A stretch of 64,000 bases of DNA. Source: Nonomuraea endophytica. GTDB taxonomy: Bacteria; Actinomycetota; Actinomycetes; Streptosporangiales; Streptosporangiaceae. Numbering within the stretch: position 1 is the stretch's first letter; every line of letters begins with the position of its first letter. Shown piece by piece: positions 1 through 9,401 of this stretch. A program made the translations under genes and the position numbers. The notes under the pieces were generated by a model that was not told the DNA's origin, ran no database searches, and was given only the letters and a program-made list of their open reading frames with translations. The stretch is taken from positions 744,001-808,000 of the forward strand of contig NZ_JACHIN010000001.1 of assembly GCF_014203235.1 (NCBI RefSeq). The letters run 5' to 3'.

Positions 1-428
1 GCGGCCCGCACGTCCAGGTGTCCTGTGGAGGCACGCGCCTTCAACGGGCCGACGCTCCGGGCGGCGCCGTCGGGCAGCCGGCTCAGCAGGTACGCGGCCC
101 TGATGGCGACCTTCCGCTTCGGGTCGTCCAGCAGCCGGATCGGCGTCTCCAGAGCCGCCAGCATGCCCGCCCGCGCCACTGCCGCGTGGTCGGGCTCCGG
201 CGGCAGATCAGGGTCGCGGAAGTCGTCCAGGGCGCCGGTGCCGTCGGCCACCTCGGCCAGGAGCCTGAGGATCAGCGCCCGGCGCGGCAGCCCCGGGATC
301 GCGAGCTGCTCCATGAGGTAGGGCACCAGCCGGCCGGCATATTCCCGGACCTCCTTAGAGGAGTGGCCGGTGAAGCACTTGCGCCACAGGTCCCACACGT
401 CGAGCCGCGGGGCCTCCGCACCGGTCAA
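1..428 (-). CDS. HEAT-like repeat protein, 3' part cut by window edge
   Basis: An open frame runs leftward from a TTG codon at 428 to the window edge, giving about 142 residues. The TTG overlaps the stop codon of gatD, which suggests translational coupling. The visible protein is alpha-helical, with paired amphipathic helices such as VREYAGRLVPYLMEQL and RKVAIRAAYLLSRL, the look of HEAT/ARM repeats. No catalytic motif is visible. The start is inferred from the overlap alone, and the function is unknown. It would be the third gene of a murT-gatD operon. Confidence 0.55.
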   Translation of the reverse strand, partial: MTGAEAPRLDVWDLWRKCFTGHSSKEVREYAGRLVPYLMEQLAIPGLPRRALILRLLAEVADGTGALDDFRDPDLPPEPDHAAVARAGMLAALETPIRLLDDPKRKVAIRAAYLLSRLPDGAARSVGPLKARASTGHLDVRA

Positions 429-1138
429 CGGGGCAGGACGGCGGAGAGGCGTTCGGTGCGCAGGGCCTCGTACCAGCGGTCGTCCAGCGGCGGGAGGTCG
501 CCGGCCGACCAGGTCAGCAGGAGGTCGGCCAGGGCCGGGTTGCGGGCGAGGGCGGGGCCGTGCAGGTAGGTGCCGACGACGTGGCCGGCGTAGCAGCCCT
601 CGAAGCCGTTGCCGTTGCCCACGCCGGTGACGACCTGGGACAGCGGCTTGACGCCGGGGCCAAGCTGGGTGACGCCCATGTGGTTCTCGAAGCCGGTCAG
701 CGTGGGCAGGTTGAGCGCGCTGTCGACCTCGGCGACGAGTTCGCCCACGGCGCGGGCGGGGCCCCGGGTGCTGCTGATGTCGAGGACGCCGATGCCGTCG
801 ACCGGCTGGCCCTCCTCGCCGCCGAAGGTGGATCCCATGATCTGGTAGCCGGCGCAGACGGCCAGCATGGCCGCCCCTCGGGCGATGGCGCGGTGCAGGC
901 CGCCGTCGCGGCGCAGCCGTTCAGCGGCGAGGATCTGGGGGCGGTCCTCGCCGCCGCCGATGAGGTAGATGTCGCCGGTCTCCGGCACGGGGTCGGCCGA
1001 GCGTACGTGGACGACCTCGGCGTCGATGCCCCGGCGGCGGGCACGCTGCTCCAGCACCAGCGCGTTGCCCTGGTCGCCGTAGGTGCTGAGCAGGTCGGGG
1101 TAGATCCAGACGATGCGCAGGGTGCTGTCAGACGGCAC
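425..1138 (-). CDS. gatD: lipid II isoglutaminyl synthase, glutaminase subunit GatD
   Basis: This is a class I glutamine amidotransferase of the CobB/CobQ-like group, 237 residues. GatD supplies ammonia to MurT, which amidates D-Glu of the lipid II stem peptide at the inner face of the membrane. The nucleophile motif AVCAGYQ puts the catalytic Cys at residue 95, and GTYLHGP puts the catalytic His at 193, close to the spacing in characterised GatD proteins. An early GDQGN motif is also typical. The ATG start lies 11 bases inside the 3' end of murT, as expected for a two-subunit enzyme made from one mRNA. Confidence 0.95.
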   Translation of the reverse strand: MPSDSTLRIVWIYPDLLSTYGDQGNALVLEQRARRRGIDAEVVHVRSADPVPETGDIYLIGGGEDRPQILAAERLRRDGGLHRAIARGAAMLAVCAGYQIMGSTFGGEEGQPVDGIGVLDISSTRGPARAVGELVAEVDSALNLPTLTGFENHMGVTQLGPGVKPLSQVVTGVGNGNGFEGCYAGHVVGTYLHGPALARNPALADLLLTWSAGDLPPLDDRWYEALRTERLSAVLPR

Positions 1139-2357
1139 GGCCGAACTCCGATCGGATCTGCTGGAAGGCGGTGTAGTTGGCGATCACGTCGACCCGGCCG
1201 GGCGGCTGCGCGGCGAGGGCCTCGGAGAAGGTGTCGGCCAGCACGAACGGCACGTCGGCGACGTCGAGCCGCAGCGCCAGGTCGAGCCGGCGCTCACCGG
1301 TGACGAACACCGGCCGCCCGCGCAGGATGCGGTAGTCGACGTCCCAGAGCCAGGAGGTGTCGCGGCCGTCGGGGCCCTGGGCGTTGACCGACAGGATGAT
1401 CGGCAGCGCCGGGTCGGAAACGTCGAAGGCCTCCAGCCAGCCTGCCGGGTTCTTGGCCAGGAGCAGGCGGGCGTGGCGGCCGTCGCGCTCGACGGTGGTG
1501 TAGCGGCCGGCCACGGAGGTGACCTCGCGCAGCCTCGGCAGGGCGCGCTCGACCGGCAGCCCGAACGCCTCGGCGACGGCCAGGGCCATCGCGGCGTTGG
1601 AGCGGTTGGCGGCGCCGGGCAGCTGGATGTCGAGCACCCAGCGCTGGCCGCGCGGGTCGATCACGGCGTCGTCGTCGAGGATCCACTGCGGCTCGGGCCG
1701 GTGGAAGGTGCACTCGCGGCAGGCCCAGTGCCTGTCTTTACGATCGAGCGGCCCGCCGCACTCGGGACAGCACCAGCTGTCCTCCTTCCAGCGCTGGCCG
1801 CCGGAGACCCAGGTGACCTTGGCGGCGGTGGAGGCGCCCCAGGTGACGAGGGGGTCGTCGCAGTTGGCGATGACGTGGGTGGGTTTGCCGGACAGGGCCC
1901 GCCGCCACTTCTGGGCCAGCAGCCAGATCTCGGCGGCGCGGTCCATCTGGTCGCGGCTGAGGTTCATGAGGCAGACGACGCCCGCGCCGGTGGTGTCGAG
2001 CACCTCGGGCAGGTACTTCTCGTCGACCTCCAGCACACCGTAGGGCGCGTCCTTGTGCTGCGACAGCGCGGAGACGTGCCCGGCGGGCATGTTGGCGCCG
2101 TAGGCGTTGGTGGCCACCTCGCCCATCTCCAGCAGCGCGGAGGTGATCAGCCGGGTGGTGGTGGTCTTGCCGTTGGTGGCGCTGATGAGGGCCAGCCTGC
2201 GGTCGCGCGCCAGCTGGCGCAGCAGATCGGGCTCCAGCATGAGGCCCACGCGGCCGCCGATCACCGAACCGTCGCCACGTCCGGTCATCCTGGACAAGGT
2301 GGCGGCACTGCGCCCCAGGGCACTCGCGAGCTGAGCCCGCAGGGGAAGCTGGGTCAT
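1128..2357 (-). CDS. murT: lipid II isoglutaminyl synthase, ligase subunit MurT
   Basis: This Mur-ligase-like ATPase of 409 residues activates the D-isoglutamate carboxylate of lipid II for amidation. A P-loop ATNGKTTTT lies at residues 60-68. A Cys4 zinc-ribbon insert (CPEC near 197-200 and CREC at 213-216) is characteristic of MurT and absent from ordinary Mur ligases. The C-terminal DUF1727 region carries SVNAQGPDGRDTSWLWDVD, which contains the conserved aspartates that contact GatD. It is the first gene of the murT-gatD pair. An ATG start is used at the left end of the nuclease gene spacer. Confidence 0.96.
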   Translation of the reverse strand: MTQLPLRAQLASALGRSAATLSRMTGRGDGSVIGGRVGLMLEPDLLRQLARDRRLALISATNGKTTTTRLITSALLEMGEVATNAYGANMPAGHVSALSQHKDAPYGVLEVDEKYLPEVLDTTGAGVVCLMNLSRDQMDRAAEIWLLAQKWRRALSGKPTHVIANCDDPLVTWGASTAAKVTWVSGGQRWKEDSWCCPECGGPLDRKDRHWACRECTFHRPEPQWILDDDAVIDPRGQRWVLDIQLPGAANRSNAAMALAVAEAFGLPVERALPRLREVTSVAGRYTTVERDGRHARLLLAKNPAGWLEAFDVSDPALPIILSVNAQGPDGRDTSWLWDVDYRILRGRPVFVTGERRLDLALRLDVADVPFVLADTFSEALAAQPPGRVDVIANYTAFQQIRSEFGRAV

Positions 2358-2372
2358 GGTTATGGATCCTAG

Positions 2373-2966
2373 TCAAGGCTGGCCGGTCCTCGGCGTCACC
2401 GCCGGATTCCCGCCGTGGACGGGCGGCCGGGGATCGGGACAACCGCCCCACAAGCCCTTTTTGCCGGTACGCGCCAGCTCCGCCTGCTGCCGGAACTCCT
2501 TCTCGTACGCCACATTCGGCCACACGCGAAGAAAGAAGGCGTTCCCCTCGGCCAGCTGGCTCTCGTTCACCAGCACACCCCGGGCATTCCACACATAACG
2601 CAGCTGCCGCCGGTAGTCGTCGAACTTCCGCTCGTCGAAGGCGATGGTGACGATCGACCCCCGGGGCGCCAGCTTCAGCAACGCGTCCGTCGACTTCTTG
2701 GCCCAGCACTGCGGCGACGGGTGCATCTCGGGCGCGTCGATCCCGATCAGCCGGACACGCTGCTCACGCCCCGCGTACTGCCCGTCGACCGGCGAGACCA
2801 CCATCGTGTCGCCGTCGCTCACCCACACGACCCGCGCGCTCTCGACCGGCGGCGGGCTCGCGGGCACCAGCCCGGAAATGGGCGGCCTGACGAAGGTGTC
2901 GGCCAGCACCCACACCGCGCCCAGCGCGGCCACAACCAGCAATATTCCGATCACGGTCAGTCGCAC
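2373..2966 (-). CDS. thermonuclease (SNase-like), membrane-anchored or secreted
   Basis: Staphylococcal-nuclease fold, about 197 residues from the GTG at 2966. That start follows GGGTAGG at good spacing and avoids overlapping the ATPase gene; an ATG at 3017 in the same frame would add 17 residues. A hydrophobic segment at the N-terminus (LTVIGILLVVAALGAVWVL) is a signal peptide or anchor. The nuclease core follows: VSDGDTMVV, RLIGIDAPEMHP (Arg and Glu of the active site) and DDYRRQLRYVW, with a second catalytic Arg. It probably degrades nucleic acid outside the cell or at the cell surface. It is directly downstream of the HerA-like ATPase and probably co-transcribed, though a shared function is only a guess. 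Confidence 0.85.
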   Translation of the reverse strand: MRLTVIGILLVVAALGAVWVLADTFVRPPISGLVPASPPPVESARVVWVSDGDTMVVSPVDGQYAGREQRVRLIGIDAPEMHPSPQCWAKKSTDALLKLAPRGSIVTIAFDERKFDDYRRQLRYVWNARGVLVNESQLAEGNAFFLRVWPNVAYEKEFRQQAELARTGKKGLWGGCPDPRPPVHGGNPAVTPRTGQP

Positions 2967-2976
2967 ACGGGCAGAC

Positions 2977-5907
2977 CTACCCAGACTCGGCGAAGGTGAT
3001 CTCGGGCGCGCCGCCATTCTCGAACGGCAGCACGAACCGGCGCGGCCACGACAGCACGCTCTCCAGCCACCCCGCGCCCATCATCTGCCCGACGTGCCGC
3101 AGCCGCGCGGCGGTCTCGATCCCGATCGCGACGGTCAGGATGTCGCGCTGCACGGCCTCGTTCTCGTCGTCGCCCAGGATGACCCGCCACGCCAGCGCCC
3201 GGTTGTGGTCGATCTCCATCGACAGCGGGTGGTGGCGCAGCGCCTTGGCCCGGTGGCCGAGCAGCTCGCTGCGCACGAGTTCGGTGGAGGCTCCGGTGCC
3301 GAACAGCGCGTATTCCAGCGGCGGCGCGGGCGCGCGCAGGTCGGGCGCCGGATGCCCGAACGGGAAGAGCCTGTCCACCTCGTGCAGCCACCGCACCTGC
3401 GGGATCACCCACGACGGCCCCGGCCGCTCGCCGCCGCTCTCGGCCGCGTTGAGCAGCTTGGCCGCCGTCTCCGCCGCGTTCTCCACCAGAAGCGCCGGGT
3501 CGAACCAGCTCCGCAGCGCCCACGCCCGCCTGCTGACCGCCCGCTCGACCAGGGTGGCCAGCAGGCACTCGCGCCGCCTGGCCGGCACCTCGGCCCAGAC
3601 CCCGGCCAGCGCGCGCGGCACCCCGGGCAGCGGCCGGTTGCCGACGAAGGCCAGCACGACGGTGTCGCACCAGATGCGCAACCACGCCCACTCGGGCGCG
3701 CCCGCGAGCACGTCCGCCTCCCGCAGCTCCACGAGCGTGCAGGCCTGTCCGGTACGGCACGCCGCCCCGCAGGCCGCCGAGCGCCGCCCCCGGATCGGCG
3801 GCGGCGGTCCCGGCAGCACCTTCTCCCGCGACTCCCCGAGCGGCACCATGATCCGCAGCGGCCGGTCCATCCCGTCGGCGAACACCGCGGCCGCGCCCGG
3901 CTGCAGCGAGACGACCTGGCGGGACTGCTCGTCGCTGAGGTTCATGGCGGCGCCGACGAGCTGCCTGTCGTCCTCGGCCGGCAGCCGGTGCACGACCTTG
4001 AGCGCGGTGTTCTTGACGACGTCGGAGACGAGCTTGGTCGGGATCTGCTCGGCCACGACGATGCCCTCGCCGTACGCGCGGATCTCGGCGAGCATTCCGG
4101 CGAGCAGTTCGACGGCGTGGGTGGAGGCGCGGCCCGCGCCGCGGTCGCGCAGCAGCCGGTGCGCTTCCTCGATCACGATCACGTGCCGCAGCCCGCCGGA
4201 CTTCTCGCCTCGGGCGCGCATCCGCAGGTGCTCCACGATCCGGATGATCAGCGTGCCCATGAGGAACGCCTTGTCCTCGTCGTTGGCCACGTCCTCGATG
4301 GCCAGGACGACGTTGCGTTCGAGCAGGCCGCCGATGTCCGCCGGGTGGCCGCCCTCGAAGAAGCGCCCGGCCGAGCCGACGCGCAGCGAGCGCAGCCGCA
4401 GCGAGATGAAGCCCTCGACGTCGGCCTGGACCTCGCGGCCGTAGCCGATCTCCTGGATGACGTCCATGGCGTGCTGCTGCAGCTGCTCCAGCGTCGGCAC
4501 GCTGGGCGGGACCTTCGAGCCTGGCACCGCGCCGCCGGTGACGACGTCCCAGCCGGTCGCCTCGTAGACCCGCTGCAACGCCAGCGACATGATCTGCGGG
4601 AACGGCTCCTCGGCGTCGAAGGCGGCCATGAACAACGCCCGGATCATGTCGATGTGCGCCTGCACCGGGTAACCGGGCTCGGGCTCCAGCGGGTTCACGC
4701 TGAACGGCACGCTGTCCGGCGCCGACGGGTTGATCACGGTGACCGGGGTGTCGATCCGCCCGGCCATGGCCTGGTACTCCGACTTGGCCGGTTCGATGGC
4801 CAGCCAGGGGATTCTGGTGGCGCTGAGCTGTTCGAGCAGGTGCCGGACGGTCTGCGACTTGCCGGAGCCGGTCGCGCCGGTGACGAAGGCGTGCCGGTTG
4901 AGCGTGGCCAGCGGCACCCGGAACGCGCCCACGCCGCGGTCCTGGCCGTCGAGGATCTCGCCCAGGTCGAGCTCGCCCGCCTCGGAGGCTTCCGAGGTGA
5001 CGTCGAAGAATCCGGCGTCCAGCACGCGCAGGCCGGGCACCTCCCGCCTGGGCAACCCGGCGAGCGCCGCCAGCGCGCCCGCGGTGGCCGCGAACGGCGC
5101 GGCGGCGCCGTCGCCCGGGTCCTGCAGGTTCAGGCTGAGTGCCTCGGGCAGCGCGTAGACGGCGCCGGCGGCGCTGCGCAGCCGGTAAGGGTGGTGGCCG
5201 ATCTCGACCGAGCCGACCAGGACGGGTGCGAGCTGGCGCAGCTCGTCGGCGGTGGCGGCTCCGGCCAGCGCCCTGACGTTCCACAGCCCGGCCTCGCGGA
5301 AGGCGTCGAGCTCCTGCATCCGCCTCTCGGCGCGCTCGGCGTCGAACCTGGAGCGCTCGGAGGCGTCGCCGTACTGCCTGAGGACGTTGAGCTGGGTGCG
5401 CAGGTGGGCTACCTCCGCGTCGAGCATGTCGGTCGGCTCGGCCACCAGCAGCCAGGCGAACGGCCGCGACATGAGCGTGACCAGCGTCGACTCGAACAAC
5501 GTGGGCCGCTTCAGCTCGTCGGGGTCGTACTCCCTGCGCGCGTTCAGCGGCGGCGCCTGGCGTCCCGGGCAGGGCATCCACACCAGGTCGGACAGGTCGG
5601 CCAGGCACTCATCGCCCAGCTGCACGCCCCTGGCCCCGCCGGGGAACAGCAGCGGCTGCGGTCCGCGCGCACCCTCTGGCCCCGGGGCGCGGCGCGGCTG
5701 ACGGGGCGGCGACAGCGGCCCGGCGTTGGTGATCAGCTCAAGCGGCGCGCCGGAGCCGCGCGAGAGCCAGCCGATGACGAACGGCCGCTGCCGCTGGGCC
5801 GCCGAGAGCACGGCCGGCAGGATGGAGACGAAGTCCCACTCCGCCGATGAACTTCGCGAGGGTGCGGCGATCGACTGGATTCTGTACCAGGGTCCGCTTA
5901 GTTGCAT
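2977..5907 (-). CDS. HerA/VirB4-like ATPase (DUF87 fold)
   Basis: Large P-loop ATPase of about 976 residues. The N-terminal 300 residues match nothing I recognise. A RecA-like motor follows, with Walker A VTGATGSGKSQT near residue 346 and Walker B HVIVIEEAHRLL near 583. A downstream segment, VVAEQIPTKLVSDVVKNTA, resembles the sensor and arginine-finger region of HerA/FtsK-type hexameric pumps. The C-terminal 300 residues are helical. ATG at 5907 is preferred because GGGGGAT precedes it; a GTG at 5919 is an alternative. It is followed by the nuclease gene and preceded by a membrane protein on the same strand. The likely role is an NTP-driven motor acting with the membrane proteins around it. 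The substrate (DNA or protein) is unknown. Confidence 0.8.
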   Translation of the reverse strand: MQLSGPWYRIQSIAAPSRSSSAEWDFVSILPAVLSAAQRQRPFVIGWLSRGSGAPLELITNAGPLSPPRQPRRAPGPEGARGPQPLLFPGGARGVQLGDECLADLSDLVWMPCPGRQAPPLNARREYDPDELKRPTLFESTLVTLMSRPFAWLLVAEPTDMLDAEVAHLRTQLNVLRQYGDASERSRFDAERAERRMQELDAFREAGLWNVRALAGAATADELRQLAPVLVGSVEIGHHPYRLRSAAGAVYALPEALSLNLQDPGDGAAAPFAATAGALAALAGLPRREVPGLRVLDAGFFDVTSEASEAGELDLGEILDGQDRGVGAFRVPLATLNRHAFVTGATGSGKSQTVRHLLEQLSATRIPWLAIEPAKSEYQAMAGRIDTPVTVINPSAPDSVPFSVNPLEPEPGYPVQAHIDMIRALFMAAFDAEEPFPQIMSLALQRVYEATGWDVVTGGAVPGSKVPPSVPTLEQLQQHAMDVIQEIGYGREVQADVEGFISLRLRSLRVGSAGRFFEGGHPADIGGLLERNVVLAIEDVANDEDKAFLMGTLIIRIVEHLRMRARGEKSGGLRHVIVIEEAHRLLRDRGAGRASTHAVELLAGMLAEIRAYGEGIVVAEQIPTKLVSDVVKNTALKVVHRLPAEDDRQLVGAAMNLSDEQSRQVVSLQPGAAAVFADGMDRPLRIMVPLGESREKVLPGPPPPIRGRRSAACGAACRTGQACTLVELREADVLAGAPEWAWLRIWCDTVVLAFVGNRPLPGVPRALAGVWAEVPARRRECLLATLVERAVSRRAWALRSWFDPALLVENAAETAAKLLNAAESGGERPGPSWVIPQVRWLHEVDRLFPFGHPAPDLRAPAPPLEYALFGTGASTELVRSELLGHRAKALRHHPLSMEIDHNRALAWRVILGDDENEAVQRDILTVAIGIETAARLRHVGQMMGAGWLESVLSWPRRFVLPFENGGAPEITFAESG

Positions 5908-5980
5908 CTCATCCCCCACAGATGGTTCTTAGTAAAGTCCGCCTCCATTCGGCGTGTGGACCGGTCATTTGGGAAGGTCC

Positions 5981-7930
5981 TTACCTCTCCTTGCGCCAGT
6001 CCAGACGGGGCGGGGGCGGGCCGAGGTTCGGGGGCGGCTCTTCGCCGGGGTCCTCGTTGCCGTTCTGCGCCAGTACGGCGTCGCGGACGTCCTCCAGCTC
6101 GCCAAGCGTGGTTTTGGGGAAGGTCAGTATCGCGGGATTGGCGTCGGCCAGGCGGACCCGGCGGCCCTCCGCGGTGGCGTCGGTGACGATCACGGAGGTC
6201 GTCGGCAGCTGCTGCAACTGGTGCGGCTCGACCAGGAACTCCCGCGAGCGCTGCAGCACCCGCTCCTTCTCGCCGATCTTGGTCGCGGTCCTGCCCCACT
6301 CGGTCGACTCGGTGATGTCCCCGGCCAGGTCGGTGCGGTTGTCGTCGCGCTCCTCCGTCGACTCCTCCACCTGGGAGATCGTCGAGGTGTAGCCGCCGTC
6401 GAGCCCCGGCACCGAGGCGCTGATCGTCTCGGTGAGCTGGGCCAGCTCCAGCCGGTGCTCGGTGCCGACGTGCTCGCTGGCCACCCGCGCGTCCTCGGCG
6501 TTGCCCAGCCGCATGAACGCCACCGCCGCGTGCCCGCGCCCGAGCCGCTCCCTGACGGTGGGGGTCAGCGAGCGGTAGGTCAGCACGAGGCCGGTGCGGG
6601 AGGTCTCGCAGGCGTCCATGAGCCGGTCGAGCACGTCGCCGCGGAGCTTGTCAGCGCCCGCGACGATGATCGTGTGGTACCAGGGCCGCTCGGAGGCGGG
6701 CGACTGGCGCAGGATGTGGGTCAGCGCCGTGGCCACGTACGTGCCGAGGACCCGGTTGCCGAACACGCCCGCCTGGCGGTCCATGCTGACCACGCGCAGG
6801 CGCGCGGGCGGCAGCCGTACGGCCTGGGTGCCGAGGGTTTCGAGCTTGCGCAGCTGTGACTCCAGCGCCCACGCCCGCTCGATCACCACGCGGTCGCTGA
6901 CGCCGCGCCCGAACAGCGTGCCGATGCGCTCCAGCTGCGTCGCGGTGATCAGCCCGAACCTCAGGTCATCGCGCGGGTCGCCCACCTGGGCCAGCGCCCG
7001 CAGCGCCGCGGTGACCTGGCTGATCGTGGCGTTCTCGCCCAGGACCTCCAGCACCCGCTCCAGGATGGCGTTGTCGAAGCTGAGGTCGCGGGTGGTGCGG
7101 TGCTCCTCGCTGACGCTGACCACGTGGGCCAGCACGTCCGCGAACGCCTCGGGCTTGAGCGTCGCCCCCAGGTCCAGCCGGGGCAGGTCGACGGGCAGCA
7201 CCCAGACGAGCGGGTCGTCGCCGCCGCGCCTGGCCAGCTCGATGAGGTCCTTGGCGATGGCGCCCTCGGACAGGTCGAGCACGGTCAGGTGCCCGCCGCT
7301 GTAGAGCCGGGTGGCGCCGATCAGCGTGATCAGCGCCGACCATCCGGGCAACGTCCCGCCTGCCACGTCGATGCGGTCGATCTCATCCGGTACGGCTACC
7401 GCGTACCAGTTGACCTGCCGGTCGTGGCGGTCCTTGACCTCCTGCCACTCGCGGTAGCGCTGGGCGTGCTCCTCCTGGGCGCGGAACAACTCCTTGTCAC
7501 GTTCCTGACGCACCCGGTCGTCGCGCGCCTGTTGCTCCAGGACCCGGTAGCGCACCGCCCGGTCGCCCTGCAGCAGCGCGTAGCTGCAGATTCCGGCGAC
7601 GCCGCCCGCGGCCACGAACCCGATCAGCGCGAACGACCAGTCGAGGTAGCCCAGCAGCGCGAGGGCGAAGATGAGCAACGTGAGAAAGATCATGAAGATG
7701 CGGAAGATCCGGACCGGCCGGTTGAGCAGATCCTCCTGGAGCTTCTCGCGCCGCAGCAGCTCAGTGTCGACCCGGGCCTGTTCCGCGGCGTCGGCGGGAT
7801 CGCCGGTGTCGCCGATGGGCGAAGGCCGCTTCGGCGGGGGGCCGGGGTCGGGGTGCAGCAGGACGTACTGCCAGCCCAGGTAGATCCGGTCGGCCTGGAG
7901 CTGCGCATGCTCGGGATGCACGTCCGTCAC
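5981..7930 (-). CDS. membrane protein, HerA-family-like partner without visible Walker A
   Basis: 649 residues. Two transmembrane segments lie near residues 77-97 and 100-124 (IFMIFLTLLIFALALLGYLD, then FALIGFVAAGGVAGICSYALL). A charged coiled-coil stretch follows (about 128-170), then a large cytoplasmic domain. The domain has an ATPase-like layout: a beta strand YHTIIVAGADKL, then TGLVLTYRSL, then GHAAVAFMRLGNAEDARVAS and GTEHRLELAQLT, which resemble the end of VirD4/HerA motor domains. I find no GxxxxGK[ST] motif, so ATP hydrolysis is unlikely. It ends about 74 bases before the HerA-like gene on the same strand. I infer an inactive, membrane-anchored partner or docking subunit. Confidence 0.7.
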   Translation of the reverse strand: MTDVHPEHAQLQADRIYLGWQYVLLHPDPGPPPKRPSPIGDTGDPADAAEQARVDTELLRREKLQEDLLNRPVRIFRIFMIFLTLLIFALALLGYLDWSFALIGFVAAGGVAGICSYALLQGDRAVRYRVLEQQARDDRVRQERDKELFRAQEEHAQRYREWQEVKDRHDRQVNWYAVAVPDEIDRIDVAGGTLPGWSALITLIGATRLYSGGHLTVLDLSEGAIAKDLIELARRGGDDPLVWVLPVDLPRLDLGATLKPEAFADVLAHVVSVSEEHRTTRDLSFDNAILERVLEVLGENATISQVTAALRALAQVGDPRDDLRFGLITATQLERIGTLFGRGVSDRVVIERAWALESQLRKLETLGTQAVRLPPARLRVVSMDRQAGVFGNRVLGTYVATALTHILRQSPASERPWYHTIIVAGADKLRGDVLDRLMDACETSRTGLVLTYRSLTPTVRERLGRGHAAVAFMRLGNAEDARVASEHVGTEHRLELAQLTETISASVPGLDGGYTSTISQVEESTEERDDNRTDLAGDITESTEWGRTATKIGEKERVLQRSREFLVEPHQLQQLPTTSVIVTDATAEGRRVRLADANPAILTFPKTTLGELEDVRDAVLAQNGNEDPGEEPPPNLGPPPPRLDWRKER

Positions 7931-8100
7931 GTGACCCTCCGGCTGCGATATGTCCTTGTCCCGCGGCGACCTCGTCGTCGGCCGCTCGTGACAGCGTAAG
8001 AGCTAGAACCCCTATTCGGGCAGGGTTCCCGCCAAATCCATCACAGGGATGGGACCATTGCGGCAGATGGTACAAGCGCGACCTATTACCATCCTTGTCC

Positions 8101-8763
8101 ATGACGGAACCCTCCGGCGCGCCAAGCACCCCCAAACGCCCGGTTGTGGTGCCCGCGATCGGTTTGGTCATCCTCACCGCCGTCGGCGTCACCGCCCTGC
8201 TCGGCGGTCTGGACACCACGCCGGACAAGCCGCCGCCCCAGATGGCCGCCGGCCAGAAGATCGACCAGGGCCTGTACGAGACCGAGTTCGTGGAGGCCAG
8301 GATCACCGTCCAGCGAGCCGCCAGCAAGTTCGCGGAGGACCGGCGGTATCTCGACATCCTCTTCAAGGTCACGAACAAGAGCGACACGACGATCCCGACC
8401 GGCATGGGCGCCGGCTCGACGGGCGCCGGCACCGGCTTCGCCAGAACGCTGATCAAGATGACGCCCGAGATCAAGTCGCAGTGGGGCGCACAGGCCTTCA
8501 TCCCCTCGGGTGAGGACGGCAAGAGCTCCCAGCTGCATCCCGGGGTCCCGTCGAACGTGACCGTCCGCTACGAGCTGGACAAGGCGGCCCAGGCTCCGCC
8601 CGAGGTGGCCCTGAGCCTGTCCAAGCTGGAGAAGACCGAGCACCCCCTCTTCCGCACGACGAATTGGATGCCTGTCGAAAAGGAAGACCCCTTCACCAGA
8701 AAGCGCACCATCGAAGCGCTCTACACCATCAAGGCCCCGGTGAAGCAGGAGGGGGCGCCGTGA
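8101..8763 (+). CDS. single-pass membrane protein with extracytoplasmic Ig-like domain (1 of 3)
   Basis: 220 residues from the ATG at 8101. A short Pro-rich cytoplasmic tail precedes a transmembrane helix at about 16-38 (VVVPAIGLVILTAVGVTALL). The remaining 180 residues are exported and beta-rich, with strand patterns such as RYLDILFKVTNKSDTTIP and NVTVRYELD, as in DUF4352-type domains. It is the first gene of a three-gene run, divergent from the ATPase pair across a 170-base spacer that must hold promoters for both directions. Its stop overlaps the next start (GTGA). No enzymatic motif is visible. It is probably a structural or adaptor subunit on the outer face of the membrane. Confidence 0.75.
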   Translation: MTEPSGAPSTPKRPVVVPAIGLVILTAVGVTALLGGLDTTPDKPPPQMAAGQKIDQGLYETEFVEARITVQRAASKFAEDRRYLDILFKVTNKSDTTIPTGMGAGSTGAGTGFARTLIKMTPEIKSQWGAQAFIPSGEDGKSSQLHPGVPSNVTVRYELDKAAQAPPEVALSLSKLEKTEHPLFRTTNWMPVEKEDPFTRKRTIEALYTIKAPVKQEGAP

Positions 8764-9398
8764 CCGCGACCGACCAGCGGCCGGCGGCCTCGCGCAGACG
8801 CCGCGCGCCCGCCCGCGGGGGCGGTTCCAAGGTTCTCGGCGCCATCGTGGGCCTCGCGCTGGCCGCGGGCGCCGTCGGACTCCAGACCTTGGGCCTGAGC
8901 GCCGACGAGATGTCGATGCCGCTCGTGAGCGCCGGAGACAAGGGCGAGGAGGTCGCCACCGGGCGGTTCACCATCCGGGTGGACGGCGTGAAGACGGCCA
9001 AGTCCATTCGTGTGGCGGACAAGACCGCCGTCACGGGCAATGTCTTCCTGGTGGTCGAGACCTCGGCGACCGTGCCGCAGGAGCCCTTGAAGATCCGGCC
9101 GCCCGTTCTGGTCGCCGACGACGGTCGGCGCTTCGACACCACGGACAAGGTCGACAGGAGCAAGACGCTGGCGAACGTGTGGAGCCAGCCGGGCTGGTGG
9201 ACCTCGGGCGTGTTCGTGTTCGACGTGCCCGCCGACGCGCTGGCCGGTGCCAAGGCCTCGTTCGTCGCGCCCACGAACGCCTTCTACAGCGAGCCGACGT
9301 TGCCGGCGGCCGAGGTCGACCTGGGCATCGACGAAGCTGCGGCCAAGCAGTTCGCGGCCGCCCCTCAGGACGTGTACACGCTGGGCGAGAAGAAGTAG
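8760..9398 (+). CDS. single-pass membrane protein with extracytoplasmic Ig-like domain (2 of 3)
   Basis: 212 residues from the GTG at 8760, which overlaps the stop of the previous gene by four bases; the frame remains open further upstream, inside the previous gene. A basic N-terminus (RRRRAPARGGG) precedes a transmembrane helix at about 24-43 (VLGAIVGLALAAGAVGLQTL), so the rest is outside. The exported part has the same general plan as its neighbours: FTIRVDGV, then VFLVVETSAT, then VLVADDGRRFDTTDKV, then GVFVFDVPADAL. This is the DUF4352-like order of strands. Tight coupling implies equimolar production with the gene 1 protein. Confidence 0.75.
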   Translation: MTATDQRPAASRRRRAPARGGGSKVLGAIVGLALAAGAVGLQTLGLSADEMSMPLVSAGDKGEEVATGRFTIRVDGVKTAKSIRVADKTAVTGNVFLVVETSATVPQEPLKIRPPVLVADDGRRFDTTDKVDRSKTLANVWSQPGWWTSGVFVFDVPADALAGAKASFVAPTNAFYSEPTLPAAEVDLGIDEAAAKQFAAAPQDVYTLGEKK

Positions 9399-9401
9399 AC
9401 G

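Noticed and set aside
2644..5850. Plus-strand open frame of over 1000 codons opposite the HerA-like gene
   Set aside because: It is antisense to a gene with clear motor motifs. Its translation is rich in Arg, Pro, His and Gln without domains. Long antisense frames are expected in very GC-rich DNA.
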